Part shown: piece after piece, positions 33,538-45,075 of the stretch | Layout of the letters: the number at the start of each line of letters is the position of its first letter | Numbering within the stretch: the first letter of the stretch is position 1 | Source of the DNA: Xiphydria camelus | Lineage: Eukaryota > Arthropoda > Insecta > Hymenoptera > Xiphydriidae | NCBI GenBank assembly: GCA_963678675.1 | Contig: OY783192.1 | Location: forward strand, 11,275,393-11,339,392 | Length of the DNA stretch: 64,000 bases | Direction: 5' to 3' | The notes under the pieces: generated by a model | The model's input: the letters and a program-made list of their open reading frames with translations, nothing else | The model's database searches: none | Told to the model about the DNA's origin: nothing | Made by a program: the position numbers and the translations under genes

Positions 33538-35074
33538 ATGAATAGTGCAGAAGTGCAATTGAAAGATTTCTTACAAAATATTATTATACGTAGCATGGAG
33601 GATTCATCATTTCGAGTCGAACATGAAAATAAATTGGAATTGGAAGATTCAATCGAGGATAGTGAAATGCACGCTGTTAATACTGACTGGCTGGAATCGG
33701 ATGTCGAGGATGTTCCTCACGTAGAAACCTCTATACCTCCAGAACCATATCCCTGTACACCCGATGAAGAAGCGGTTAGCTTTGAATATAAACAAAGTGC
33801 CATAGATTACTGGAACAGTGGGAAGAAAAGACGTCGAACCGTAGCAGCAGTTCAACATCAGTTTAAAAAAGTGAAATCTGATAGACAATTACGAAGATGG
33901 GCTGCGCAAGTAGGACAGGGGGGTACTCAAAATGATAAATTAATACGCATAGCGAAATATACTTTTGATAAATTTGTAGAAGCTAGTAGATCGAAAATAA
34001 TAGTACATGATGTAGACCTTAAACGATGGGCTTTACAAGCAAAAGAAGTAGAGAATCTTCCAACCTTCAAAGCAAGTCAAACATGGTTGAGGTCATTCAA
34101 GAAAGCATATAGAATTGTCTCTCGAAAGATCACAAAGTTTGTAACGAGAAAAAACGTTGAGGGTGAGGAAAGTTTGAAAGTACGAAGCCATGCCTTCGTA
34201 GAACAAGTGAAGCCACTCATTACACAATATGGACCACAAAATGTATTTCACTCTGATCAGAGTGGATTTAATTTAGAAATACATTCTGGCCGAACTTTAG
34301 CTACATCGGGGCAAAAAAAAAATTGAAGCTGTGGTACAATCAATATCTTCTACAACCCACAGCTATACTATACAACCTACCATATCTGCTGATGGAAAAC
34401 TACTGTCGCCTCTTTATGTGGTATTAAAAGAGGCTAGTGGGCAATTGGGAGAACGAGTGCAACAAACCGTGTTTAGGCCGCCAAATGTATACTTCATGGC
34501 TTCCAAATCTGGGAAACTTACAACCGATCTCATGAAAACATGGCTGCAAGAAGTTTACTTCCCTAACACTGGATCTACAAGCGTCTTACTGCTGGACTCT
34601 TGGAGTGGACAATGTGAGCGAAGTGTTCGAGAAGCTACACCAGAAGACAAGACAATAATATTAATGACGATTCCACAAGGCACCACCGGACTGATTCAAC
34701 CGCTAGACGTATACGGATTTCGAATGTGGAAGAATTTTGTAAGGAGGTTTTCAGATATTGTAACTCTTTTCAATTACGATATTAACCTTCATTCGAGAGA
34801 TAATATTTTAAAACTTCAATCTCTTACTCATAATCAGTTTTCTTCACCACGGTTTACTAACTTTATTAAATATTCGTGGTTCAAGAGTGGATATATATTC
34901 AGGAGACCTCCTGAATTTGAACATCCTGTAGAATTTTGTTTTGCACAGGACTCGGAACCACGATGCCACATATGTGGCGATATTGCCGTTATTACGTGTG
35001 CTTGGTGTAAGAAACAACTTTGTATAAAACATTTTTTCACGGAATACCATTATTGTCATAATTATGAGCCATAG
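33538..35074 (+). pseudogene. Pogo/Tc5-type DDE transposase, one frameshift
   Basis: From ATG at 33538 (MNSAEVQLKDFLQN), chosen because it follows a splice-acceptor-like TTTTCAG and starts the acidic leader. Residues about 80-130 are a psq-like HTH (AVQHQFKKVKSDRQLRRWAA), then a CENPB/Tc5-type HTH (DVDLKRWALQAKE...FKASQTWLRSFKK...SRKITKFV). Catalytic core: FHSDQSGFN (D1), LLLDSWSGQ (D2) and PQGTTGLIQPLDVYGF (D3), with 36 residues between D2 and D3. The C-terminus has a Cys/His cluster (CHICGDIAVITCAWCKKQLC, then HFFTEYHYCH). A ten-A run at 34313-34322 shifts the frame just after D1; one base less would restore continuity, so it could be a sequencing error or a single recent lesion. Otherwise the gene is open. 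Confidence 0.85.
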
Positions 35075-36730
35075 AAGTTGAACTTTATTAAATAAAAGAA
35101 AAGTGGCATTAAAATACATAGAAGTAATAACCCCCGACCTATCCCGTCACTGCCATTGGTAGCCCGCTCATTATCAGACATAAAAGTTAGAAATTTGCAA
35201 AACTGTAGGAGGGAAATATATCATGTCATACATGGTTGAATTTGTAATAAAATTTCCTAAATTTTTGTCCACATGACTAAACCGAAATTTCGAAAAATTA
35301 GATAAAAAAATTTTTTTTTTTTGAAAAATAATGCTTTTTTTCAAAATCTGTTTCGGGGATTTTATTATACTAAAAAAACCAAACAAAACGTACATTGAAA
35401 GTTTTCATCTATCTCGCTTCGTTTCGGAGATAGCTCGAAGGGGGTGAAAATTCAGGGGTCCATTTCACCCCCTTAAACCAAAATTGGGCCGCTATAAAAA
35501 AATAGGGGTCTCTTATTTTTCGATAAACTTTAAATTTACGAAGTTTCATCAAGATCGGAAGCGGCGGCCTCGAAACGTTTCCTTGTAAGTGAAATTGGTT
35601 TAACCTGTGCAAGATAGAAGTTTATAACTACATGCAAAATAAAACGTTTTCTTTTTACCATTTTTTCCATTTTAAGAGCCAATATTATTACTATCAAATC
35701 ACCGGCCCATAAGGTTCCATGTTAATTAGTGACTTTTCAAACATGAATTAAAAAAAAACAGTTAAGTGAATTTATTTCAAATTTTGACAGTAGCGTTCTG
35801 CTGAAGTGAAGATTATAAGAAAAAAAATCTTAGTAATTGGTCCATTTTCATTTAACTGATGTTCCTCCTTAAATTGCTTAAGAAATTCTATACTTTTAAA
35901 ATAAAATTATATTCTTTTTTTTCACTCAATTGTTTAAGAAGTGTCAAGTAAAGTAAACGATATCTCTCGATATATTGAATTATCTTTTCTTATTTGTGTT
36001 CCATAATTTTGTTAGTTAAATTCCCTACACATTACACTCGGGTCATTTTTCTGTAATTGTCGTAATTTTGAAAATATCTCCGTTTTCAAAAATTGTTTTG
36101 CCAACCTTGGTACGTCCGGGGAACCACTGGTGCTAGACAAAGAGATATATAGCTATGTCTGCGCCGTTCACACTCATTATAGTGGTCACCTTCTTCTCTC
36201 CCCCCATGGTGGTGAGTGCTAGACTCGGGTCCGTTACCCTCCTGGGTCTCGCTCTCCTCCATTTAAGGATATATCACCTATATATCGAATCCTAACAGAA
36301 CTTTATGAAATTTGCACAGGCAGTGTATATGATTAAAACAAGTTAACCTGCAAAATTTGAAGTCGATTGTCTGTCTAGTTAAAAAGTTACGCAGCAATGA
36401 AATTTCACTAATTTTACACGGGTTCATATGGAGAAACATTAAATCGACGAATATTAAACTGTGAATTAACACGAAATAATTAAGAAAAATTCTTGAAATT
36501 TGTTTGGTTTACTAAGAGATTAGGGGTTAATATTCATGCCAAATTTCATGAACTTCGCCTACCCCATTTTCGAGTTATTCCATAAAAATTTCAATTTTGA
36601 TAGAAAGGCACGTTAAACGTGGCAACAACGCTTGCATGTAGTGCAGTGCAGGAGGTACTATTGAAGAAACCCCGAGAAAAAATTCTTATGACAGGGGCGT
36701 AAGAATACCTAGCCGAGGGTGAATTTAAGG

Positions 36731-36916
36731 TTATGGACGCATCGGAGTCGCAGGTGTTACGTCGTATGCATCATTTTCGATGTTTTCTTGTCTTTCATTC
36801 TGCACCATTGGCGGGTCTTCCAGTTTTCTTTTCTTCTTCGATCTTTGTGACAACGCAATCCGGCTTTCGTACACTTTTCTTGTCACGAGTTTTCCTTTCC
36901 ATCGATATCCCGACAT
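36731..36916 (-). pseudogene. N-terminal fragment of a TTAA-element protein
   Basis: MSGYRWKGKLVTRKVYESRI then a basic stretch (QRSKKKRKLED). The start 'YRWKGKLVTRKVYESRI' looks like a protein N-terminus and resembles CYRWKGNY near 31250 in another TTAA element. I do not recognise the family; Kolobok-type proteins are a guess based on the TTAA site. Confidence 0.4.
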
Positions 36917-36952
36917 TTTTAAAGAAATTTTGGTTCATATATGGACGCTGTC

Positions 36953-37066
36953 ACTCGCAAAGTTACGTATACGGATCTTAGCGAATAGACCAATCACGAT
37001 CAAGTATTCCGTTGTGGTGGGGGTCCTGATTGGTGTATTCGCTAAGATGCGTAACTTTGCGAGTGA
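36953..37066. repeat. Hairpin with CCAAT motif shared with 56924-57105
   Basis: CTCGCAAAGTTACG...CGTAACTTTGCGAG encloses 'ttagcgaatagaccaatcac' and its near-complement, then a G-run loop. The same core occurs in the TTAA element at 55758-58250. Confidence 0.8.
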
Positions 37067-37838
37067 CTCGAGAAAGGGGGCCCAGGGCTGGCAACTGTGA
37101 GGCACGTAAATACAAACTTAGTGTTGTTGCCACATTTCGCGCACCCATTGGGCACAGCTTATCAATTTGATTAAAAAGTTATTGCTTATCACTTTCTCTT
37201 TTTAATTATATAAATAAATGTTAAATACATAGTGCTTCATTCTTACTATGACGCGAAGAGCCTAGTATGAATATACTATTTCTAAATTTGTATTTTCTAT
37301 AGTTGCATCTATTTGTACAGTTAGATATAAAAGTTTTTCTGAAGAAATGAAGTATTGTCAAATTAGCTTAAATACATTTTAAAAATAGTAAAAAAAGCAT
37401 TCGACAGATATAATGACATTTATTATATCATTTAAGACGCTTTTGCCATGTTTTCACGCAAATCAAATCGAAATCGACATATTCTGATTCAACAAACTTC
37501 TGGCTCAGACTATATAGGTGATACATCCTTAAACTTCCCTAACCTCGACCGCTCTCGCACAGCAAAATATTTGTTATGGACCATCATATTAGATATATTA
37601 TAAGAAAATGTATCGGATTGTTTCGCTCATAAATAAAGTAAAACAAGTTTGAATTTTTCAATAATTTTTATATTGCATACTAAAAATACCACCACCGCTG
37701 TTTTTTTTTTATATAGATTCAAGCATGATTAATCTATGACAGAATTTTTAGGAGATGATTTGTGTGGTTGAACAAGTCGAAATAAATTAATGAAAATGAA
37801 ACAACTTTGCTTCTGCCATTTTTCTAATGTAATAGATC

Positions 37839-38488
37839 GAAAAATATTAGACACGCGTTTCGGTTTTTTCTTTAGTGAACCTTTGTTTCGAAGAAAAAAA
37901 CTTTTTTGTCACTCAGTGTCAAATACTCGGTTTCATGGGCGTCCTCGACGCATGTGAAATCATCTTTCACACACCAATTCGTGAAAAGTTGCGCGGTGCG
38001 TGAAATAACCTGCGCAGTGCGTGAAATCGTCAATCTCGTGTTTGACACTTAGTGACAAAAAATAGAATTCGTTATTCGGTTGTTTCGCGCCGTTCTAACG
38101 AGTGTGATTGCCGTACTCGCTTCGCTCGTGCGGCAAACTTCACTCTCGTTAGAAACAGCGCTTCACGCCCTAATAACGAAAATAACTATTTTGTCACTCA
38201 GTGTCAAATACTCGGTTTCATGATCGTCCTCGATGCATGTGAAGCAGGGGTTGTAATCAAATGAAAAAAGAGTTAATAAAGAAGGAAAAACCCAACAAGA
38301 ATTGAACCCACGACATCGAGACCCCAGCATGGCAACTTGACCGTTGCGCTATCGAAGCATTAGTGACATGACGTACGCCAATCCAGGAGACACTTGGAAC
38401 GCGTGTGTGACGCGATTTTCAAAAAATTTTTTCTTCGAAACAAAGGTCCACTAAAGAAAAAGCCGAAACGCGTGTCTAATATTTTTCG
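37839..38488. mobile_element. Inverted-repeat element, 650 bp, at the centre of LIR3
   Basis: Ends CGAAAAATATTAGACACGCG and complement, arms about 65 bp. Inside, 'gtcactcagtgtcaaatactcggttt' type sequence occurs directly at 37908 and 38196 and inverted in part at 38038. A hairpin with GAGCGAAGCGAG-type loop sits at 38092-38157. Confidence 0.75.
38283..38370 (-). repeat. tRNA-like SINE head or tRNA fossil
   Basis: On the minus strand TAGCGCAACGGTCAAG resembles an A box and GTGGGTTCAATTCTTG a B box with tRNA spacing. T-stem pairing relies on G-T pairs, so a functional tRNA is unlikely. Confidence 0.45.
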
Positions 38489-39244
38489 GTATACTTTCAC
38501 CAAGAAAATTCTCAAACCAAAATCGATTTGACACCTGCCGGGGTCCCCTTGTTAGATTACAATGATATCAAGCGGTACGAACCGATGTATCGAATTCAGT
38601 TTATCGTGCGACGGAACACACACCTATACACAATAAAGTAACCAACCGCTCAAAAAAAACTGTTGAAATTCATTTTAGACTATTCAGCTATGTTTTTCTT
38701 TTAGAAATTCAGAACGCAACATAAGTTACCCATCACAGTCAGTGATAATATAACAGTCATCTCGTCAAATTATTTTTTTCAAGTAGAATTAACATTTTAT
38801 ATTATTCACATGTAAAGTCTTAGTTTTAATGTGCGCGTACTGAAAACTTTTCACTTAGGTATATTGACTTTCTCTTATTATATAGTAACGTAACACGTAT
38901 TTTAATAAATTTAAAAAATATTCGGTCAATATTCAATGCTATATGGAACTTCAACTAGAAATAATATAGCAGTCGAGAAAGGAGAACAGTCGATGGCGAC
39001 CATGATCGGTAAAACTCCTGAAAATGTTTCCATATCTCGAACATTCAAAGTTAAGAATCTTGCAACAGCTGCTTCATGATATTATAATACCTTTAATTTG
39101 ATTTAATTTCGATTTATATGTACATATATTACATGTAGTAAATTGTATTCTCGTTAGTAATAAGTAATTGTAAATAAATACTATTATTTTTGTAAAGTAA
39201 AAATTCGAATTGATAGGTGTACAACTTTGCTTCTGCCGTTTTCC
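38489..39244. other. LIR3 loop, no gene seen
   Basis: AT-rich central sequence between the LIR3 arms. 39215-39285 holds a short inverted pair (acaactttgcttctgccgtt / aatggcggcagcaaagttgt) that begins the right arm. Confidence 0.45.
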
Positions 39245-39373
39245 GCTATATATTAAATTAGAAAAATGGCGGCAGCAAAGTTGTTTCATTTTCATTAATT
39301 TATTTCGACTTATTCAACCACACAAATCATTTCGTAAAAATTATATGTCATAGATTAACCATGCTTGAATCTA

Positions 39374-40912
39374 GGGGAATGTCGTCAGGGTTGGCCATAG
39401 TTTTCACTTTTGCCCATAATTTCCATGTAAAAAAGAATTCTCATAATTACTGCGCATTCTTAGAAAGGTCCGGAAAAAAGAAAACTTTTCCGAGATATTA
39501 CGAATTGATTGGATGAAAAATTAAAAAGTAATGGGTATTTTTTCAAAATTAGAAATACTGTCAAGTTTGGCCAGTGCTGTTTAGGTTGGCCAGCCGCTGA
39601 AAATCGACGAAATATAGGCGCTAAATTATTCTGAATCGCAGTTTTGAGAAATGAAGTAGCTGGTCGTCATTTTCGCGTACTTCAAATGCACTTGTCTTTT
39701 GCATTCAATGCATGCAACGGAATTGTTACATTCAAGCCAAAAGGCATCGCTTCCAAACAGATGAGGTAAAAGTTCTCGTCTTTTCATCCGAAAAGGGCTT
39801 TTTCGGCATTTTTTGGGTGGACGACCTCGTTTTTAACATTTCGTAGCATCACAAAATGACGAAGTGTTGCTCTTACCCTGAATAAACAAAAATCATGGTG
39901 GCCAACCCTGACTACACAAATGGTCCAACCTTGACGACAAACATCAGGACCACATCGCATCACACCACAACCAAACAGGTTATCAAATTGAATTATCCTC
40001 TTGTTTTATTCCTAAAGGATAACCATATGACACACTTAAGCTAGGAATCCACTACACTCGAAACGACTCGACTCGACACGATACGACTCGACGCGACTCG
40101 AGACGACGCATTTTTGATCGTATGATTTTCCATGTATTTAAATGGCGTAGAAATCCACTAGGCTCGACACGACTCTACTCGACTCGACACGACAATTTTC
40201 TGGCTGGCCAGAAATATGTCGCGTCGAGTCTCGCACTTTTACATCAATTTCGCAGAGGAATGGAGGAGGGTCTCATTAATAAAGTAAGAGCATATGAGAT
40301 ACTGTACAATATATATACTTAGTTTGAAATATAGAGACCAAAATATCCGCAACGAAGCTTGGGAAAAAATCTCAAAAGCCTTGAATAGACCAGGTAAACA
40401 TAAATAGGTAGGTATATAGTAAATTTCCATCTGTATAGATGTTACAGAGAAGCAATAATTGGAAAAATTATAGAGCCATACACGATGTATCCTTGTAAGT
40501 TAACATTTAAAAGGACCAAGCACTACCGTCGTGTCGAGTAGCGTCGAGTCGTGTCGCGTCGATTCCAGTGGGTTCACCACGCAAATTTTTGTACCGTGTC
40601 GTGTCGAGTCGTATCGTGTCGAGTCGAGTGTAGTGGATTCCTAGCTTCATATGCTTACTTTGACGATTGCATGTTTTAGCTTCAAGTTCTGATACCGTAT
40701 TCACTGATACTGGCAAACTTTGTTCGTCTTTCCCAAGCCACTGAGTGCACAACATGTTTTACTTTCACGCTTCAAACTCGGTGTTGACACGAAAAGTTTG
40801 CTGTTACCAATAGAAGTTTTACCACGCTTGCAGATAGTTGAAACTAATTTTATAAGCTGAAATATCGCAAATAGCCGACCTAGACGACAGCCCGACCCTG
40901 ACGATATTCCCC
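39374..40912. mobile_element. Pogo-like TA element with GGGGAATGTCGTCAGGGT ends (copy 1)
   Basis: TA at 39372-39373 and 40913-40914. Same family as 51349-52279, in the opposite orientation, interrupted by the Harbinger-like element 40039-40646. It holds the complement of the Cys-rich C-terminal coding piece (about 39640-39870). Confidence 0.88.
40039..40646. mobile_element. Harbinger-like foldback with CGACTCGACACGA-rich arms
   Basis: Ends AGCTAGGAATCCACTACACT and complement; target TTA (40036-40038) and diverged TCA (40647-40649). The uninterrupted sister at 51349-52279 shows the empty site (cacttatatgc type). Arms are rich in ACTCGAC/ACGACTC words. No complete ORF. Confidence 0.8.
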
Positions 40913-42010
40913 TATATAAAAAAAACGGCGGTGGTGGTATTTTTAATATGCAAAATAAAAATGATTGAAAAATTCAAACTTGTTGTTTTACTTTATTTAT
41001 GGGCGAAACAATTCGATACTTTTTTTTTATAATATAGCTACTATGATGGTGCATAACATATATTTTGCTGTGCGAAAGCGGTCGAGGTTAAACGGAGGAG
41101 AGCGAGACCCAGGAGGGTAACGGGCCCGAGTCTAGCACCCACCACCATGGGGGGAAAGAAGAAGGCGATCACTATAATGAGTGTGAATGGCGCAGACATA
41201 GCTATATATCTCTTTGTCTAACACCAGCGGTTCTCCGGACGCACCAAGGTTGGCAAAGCAATTTTTGAAAACGGAGATATTTCAAAAATTACGACAATTA
41301 CAGAAAAATGACCAGAGTGCATGTGTAGGGAATTTAACTAACAAAATTATGGAACACAAATAAGAAAAAATAATGCAATATATAGAGAGATATCGTTTAT
41401 TTTACTTGACACTTTTTAAACAATTGAGTGAAAAAAAAAAGAGTATAATTTTATTTAAAAAGTACAGAATTTCTTAAGCAATTTAAAAAAAGGAGCATTA
41501 AAAAATGTTAAATTTTCGATGTTTTTATACCCCTAACGTTCGCGCGGCTCTAGAGGGTAAACCGTGGGGAGTAGGGCAAACTGTGTACAACCTTTTTTAA
41601 AAAGAATTTTAAGCTCTACAATTTTTACTTTACACTTTTTTCAATATCTCGCTTAGTTTTCGAGTTATTTTTGAATAACCCATTTTTGGGGTATTTGTTA
41701 TTGTTTTCCAACCCTAACCCCTGTAGTCCAGGCAATGGGTAGACAAAAACGGGTTCTATTTGCAAAAGGTTGGAAAGAAATTAAATTGGGTGGGATGGTA
41801 GACATAGGTCCCCTGATAGTACACTTGAGTTTGCGACCTCGAGGGGTTGCCGCTCGAGGGGTGGGGGGATGAAAACTCTGCGTCGCGACGCTTTTCAGGG
41901 AATAGCGCCATTATGGTAAGTGCTATCGAAAAAAAAAGTTCAAATGAAATATGTAGAGAACAAAATTGTGCATAATTTTTGTTTTTACATTTTTCGTCTG
42001 CGACCAATTC

Positions 42011-42608
42011 CTTTACTCTAGGGTAATTGTGCAGTAACGTAATGATAAAAATTAATGCGCACAAATACGTTACTATTATTCCCAAATACTTATTACAATT
42101 TAAGGGCCGAATGATAATGTTTGCTGTTATCATACGATAACGTTTAATAATGTAGGGATACTTTTTATATTGTGCAGGCATAAAAACTTCCTGTTTGGGT
42201 AAAATTGTCGAGTTGGAACGGTAAAAATTCTGGAACGTTCTTCAAAATATATGGGTTTATTGTTAATTCCTTTTCAGCGCCTCTATAAAATTAACCATAA
42301 AAAACCAAATGCTACACGCTTACCCTCCGTGTAACATGGCGTTTTACCCGCGTGACACCGACAGGGAGTCCGCAGGCTGTTAAAAGATTGTTTAGTCTGA
42401 AGTAGGTCCTTTTTCCAAACTGATAAACGCAACGTGAAATGAGCCGTGTATACTTCTGTTTTTTTGATTTGAGAAATGGGCATTCGTGAGGAAAAATAGT
42501 ACTTATGTCATTCGGCTGAAATCCTCGGATTTTTAAGACTGTGTTTAGATCCCCGAGATCGCCGAAGGCGAGCCTCGTCTCTCCACCATGCCTCGTGCTA
42601 CGACCTAA
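42011..42608. other. Element D interior, no gene seen
   Basis: No recognisable coding; short hairpin-free sequence. A 141-codon minus frame at 41756-42181 runs across the arm and has no domain. Confidence 0.4.
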
Positions 42609-42930
42609 TTAAACACTGTCTGAAAAAACCTCGGATTTCCGCCTTATGACATAAGATACTATTTCGATATCCGCTGCCTCATTCATTGGTATAGGTACCC
42701 AACATCCGACCAAACGTTGCGTACGAACCTCGCATACTTTATTATTAATTGTTGCTTTTTGTTCGTTATTACAGCTCGCAAAATTCAAAATTTTCTTTTC
42801 TTCGATTGGTGCTTCAAATCTGCTAACATCTTGCGAACATTCGGATATAAATAAGTCTTGCATTGCCCGTCCATTTTCTTTTATATTTAAAAGAAAATCA
42901 ATCACGGGTTCCGATGCACGACGACCTGTT
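42609..42930 (-). pseudogene. Middle fragment of the nuclease-like family protein
   Basis: Minus strand: GRRASEPVIDFLLNIKENGR, AMQDLFISECSQDVSRFEAP, IEEKKILNFAS and KVCEVRTQRLVG. Compare copy C: ENTVKCLLNLKETGESMIKE and RFELKKKYVFDPL at the same relative place. This is the linker between the helical middle region and the nuclease-like core. The upstream and downstream parts are missing on this strand. Confidence 0.65.
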
Positions 42931-43600
42931 TTAATATAAAAAATTTTCCTTAATTTCCAAGCAATTGAAAGGATTCATATACTGTTGAAGAGCAGCGATA
43001 AATGCAGCTAAATTTTTTGAGTCATCGTGATCGTGTATTTTTCCAAAACTGATGTTATATCCTGCATTTTTATGTCGCGTGCCTCAATGGAAAGATTTTC
43101 AAACGTAAATAAACAAATTTTCGTTCCACAGACAGAACATCATACATTATGGTTATACTGGAAGTTCAAACATGATAGTGATATTCTACGAATATTTAAC
43201 ATTCTTAATATTATTTTAATAGAAATAAAATTAGTCGTCATATCTTTTCATGAATAAAATTATTAACTTATGTACGCGCCAGAGCAGCCAAGCCGTTCAC
43301 ACCGATCATACGCATTTGTATCGTTCAGTTCTCGCCGAATAAAGAGTTCTTTCTTTGAACTCGTTCTTCTTTCTTCGTCCCGCGTGGCTTCCTCACCTCC
43401 TGTACCACTACATAGTACCATCACCCGTACTCGCTCTCAGTCTACTACATACACACGGTCGAGAGCACTAGAGTGGAGTACGCACGAGACCGTCTAAAAT
43501 TTCGTGACGCTGGCTTGTCGAAAACCTAGAAATCTCCCACCATATACGGGAACATAAACATTTTCAATGTTAAAATCCAATATTAACAGACGCGATTCAG

Positions 43601-44249
43601 GTATTTGACGACCCCAATGCAGAATTAACGGAAGTCGTTGCTGCTGGCGAACTGTTTATGTTGAGGCAGTATGGTGCAGGAAGCGAACATCGTGAGTTGG
43701 ACTCTCTGCGGTATACGAATTTTGTACGGGCCGTCTTCAAAAATGTATTCAATCTCGCGGCGCTGCCACCAACATCCGATGCGTGCCATCATCATTCATT
43801 GCGTACTTATTGTCAAGTACAGAGCTGGCGGGGAGTTGAGAAACCTCCAGAAGATCATGGATGGCGAAGAACAACCACAGGACTGGACGCAATACGGATC
43901 GCAAAGGAACCAGCCCCAGAGGTTTTACTTAAGAGCATCTCGTGCAGATGCCAGAAAAGTTGTGGATCTGCTTGTGGTTGCCGTAAAGCAGGATTAAAAT
44001 GTTCGGTTCTGTGTTTATACTGTACATACTGGGACGTCCTGCGAATATATCCCCGACCAGATTGCATTAGACGATGACGACGACGATAATGCAAAAGATG
44101 ACGAAAACGTGCCCGATCAGATACAGAACGATGAGGACCAAACAGACAACGCCGAGTTTACCGATTATGGCTCAGAATTGATGTCTGAGAATGATGGCAA
44201 TGAAGGCGAGTCAGCTTTAAAACGTCGCAAGCGACTTAAAGTGAAATAA
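43601..44249 (+). pseudogene. C-terminal exon of the nuclease-like family with CXC-type tail
   Basis: Opens after an acceptor-like ATTCAG (43600) with VFDDPNAELTEVVAAGELFM, RQYGAGSEHRELDSLRYTNF, NLAALPPTSDACHHHSLRTY, QVQSWRGVEKPPEDHGWRRT, then APEVLLKSISCRCQKSCG followed by SACGCRKAGLKCSVLCLYC. The Cys spacing resembles a half tesmin/TSO1 CXC motif. A frameshift near 44020 leads into an acidic tail (LDDDDDDNAKDDEN) ending KRRKRLKVK at 44249, a nuclear-localisation-like end; AATAAA overlaps the stop (44245-44250). It is the best-kept C-terminus of the family here. Function of the tail is unknown (DNA or zinc binding is the natural guess). Confidence 0.75.
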
Positions 44250-44661
44250 ACTCCGATATCGACCGTGGATTAGGCTTCTTCGGGATACCACATTAAAAAA
44301 GCGCACCGATCAACTCTACCTCAAGGGTGGTGTGGAAACAAGTTGATCATATTTTCTTGTATCATGTATGATGCACAAAAAGTATAAATTTGACGCCTAG
44401 GTCAACAAGAGTAAGGAAATAGTTACCATTGACAATGACAATTAAAAAATGCTCATATCGGAGTATGTAGGGGCGCGCTTTAAAAAATCACATGTTTTTT
44501 TATATACGACCAAATGTATGAAATCGGGCATCTACAGACTCAGAAAAAAAATGTTACAGAATTGTTTGGTAGCGATCTTCGCTTTAATCCGCGATGAAAT
44601 TCTGATTTTTTGTTGAAAATTGCAAATCAACCCCTAACTCTGGCGCGCAATGGAGCGGAAA
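44250..44661. other. Element D interior after the gene, no feature
   Basis: 3' flank of the C-terminal exon; nothing recognised. Confidence 0.35.
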
Positions 44662-45075
44662 CTATTGGTCGCAGACGAAAAATGCAAAAACAAAAATTAT
44701 GCACAATTTTGTTCTCTACATATTTCATTTGAACTTTTTTTCGATAGCACTTACCATAATAGACCGGGAGCTGAGAGACATTGAGTATAAAAAAATCGCT
44801 GACCTCATTCTGATTGATAATTTGAGTTGAGAAAGACTTAAAGAATAACATCGTGGAGGTTGCCGGATGGAATTATGGTCCATTTTTTTTATCGGCCATC
44901 TAATAGGAGTTTTCGATTCCGTCGCTGTAGCTGTGAAAAAAAACGTCGTTCTTGACTATTAAAACGTTGTTTGGGTAAGGTATGAAATTAAAAAGGGCGT
45001 TATCATAATACAATACAAATTTATTTATTAATGAAAAAGAAATAAGTGGTTTATGTAATTAATTATTATCGAAAA

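Larger units (their letters stand above)
31819..35585 (+). mobile_element. Pogo/Tc5-type DNA transposon with 884-bp terminal inverted repeats
   Basis: Arms 31819-32702 and 34702-35585 are almost identical reverse complements (one substitution found in the 276-bp part compared base by base, plus homopolymer length changes), starting CAAGGAAACGTTTCGAGGCC. The arm boundary falls inside the transposase gene at the codon for the third catalytic Asp, so the 3' end of the gene is part of the terminal repeat. The interior holds an unrelated minus-strand exon (32844-33159), a promoter-like region and the rest of the transposase. High arm identity indicates recent formation or gene conversion. No clean TA duplication: TA lies one base out at the left. 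Confidence 0.85.
30834..35878. mobile_element. TTAA element interrupted by a pogo element
   Basis: Ends GGAGGAACATCAGTT (30834) and AACTGATGTTCCTCC (35864-35878), TTAA outside (30830-30833, 35879-35882). Its own sequence is 30834-31818 and 35586-35878, about 1.3 kb. It holds ATGAATAATATCACG at about 31245 (reads CYRWKGNY, similar to YRWKGK in the TTAA element at 36267), which hints that both come from one TTAA superfamily. A TATAAATA box at about 31382 is the only promoter hint. Confidence 0.75.
36267..37528. mobile_element. TTAA element, 1.26 kb
   Basis: Ends GGATATATCACCTATATA and the complement of GGATGTATCACCTATATA; TTAA at 36263-36266 and 37529-37532. The LIR3 right arm (about 41080) shows the site before insertion (gtttaac). 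Contains a 61-codon minus fragment and the CCAAT hairpin at 36953-37066. Confidence 0.85.

Noticed and set aside
43270..43497. 75-codon Ser/Arg-rich frame upstream of the element D C-terminal exon
   Set aside because: No similarity pattern and no link in frame to the exon.
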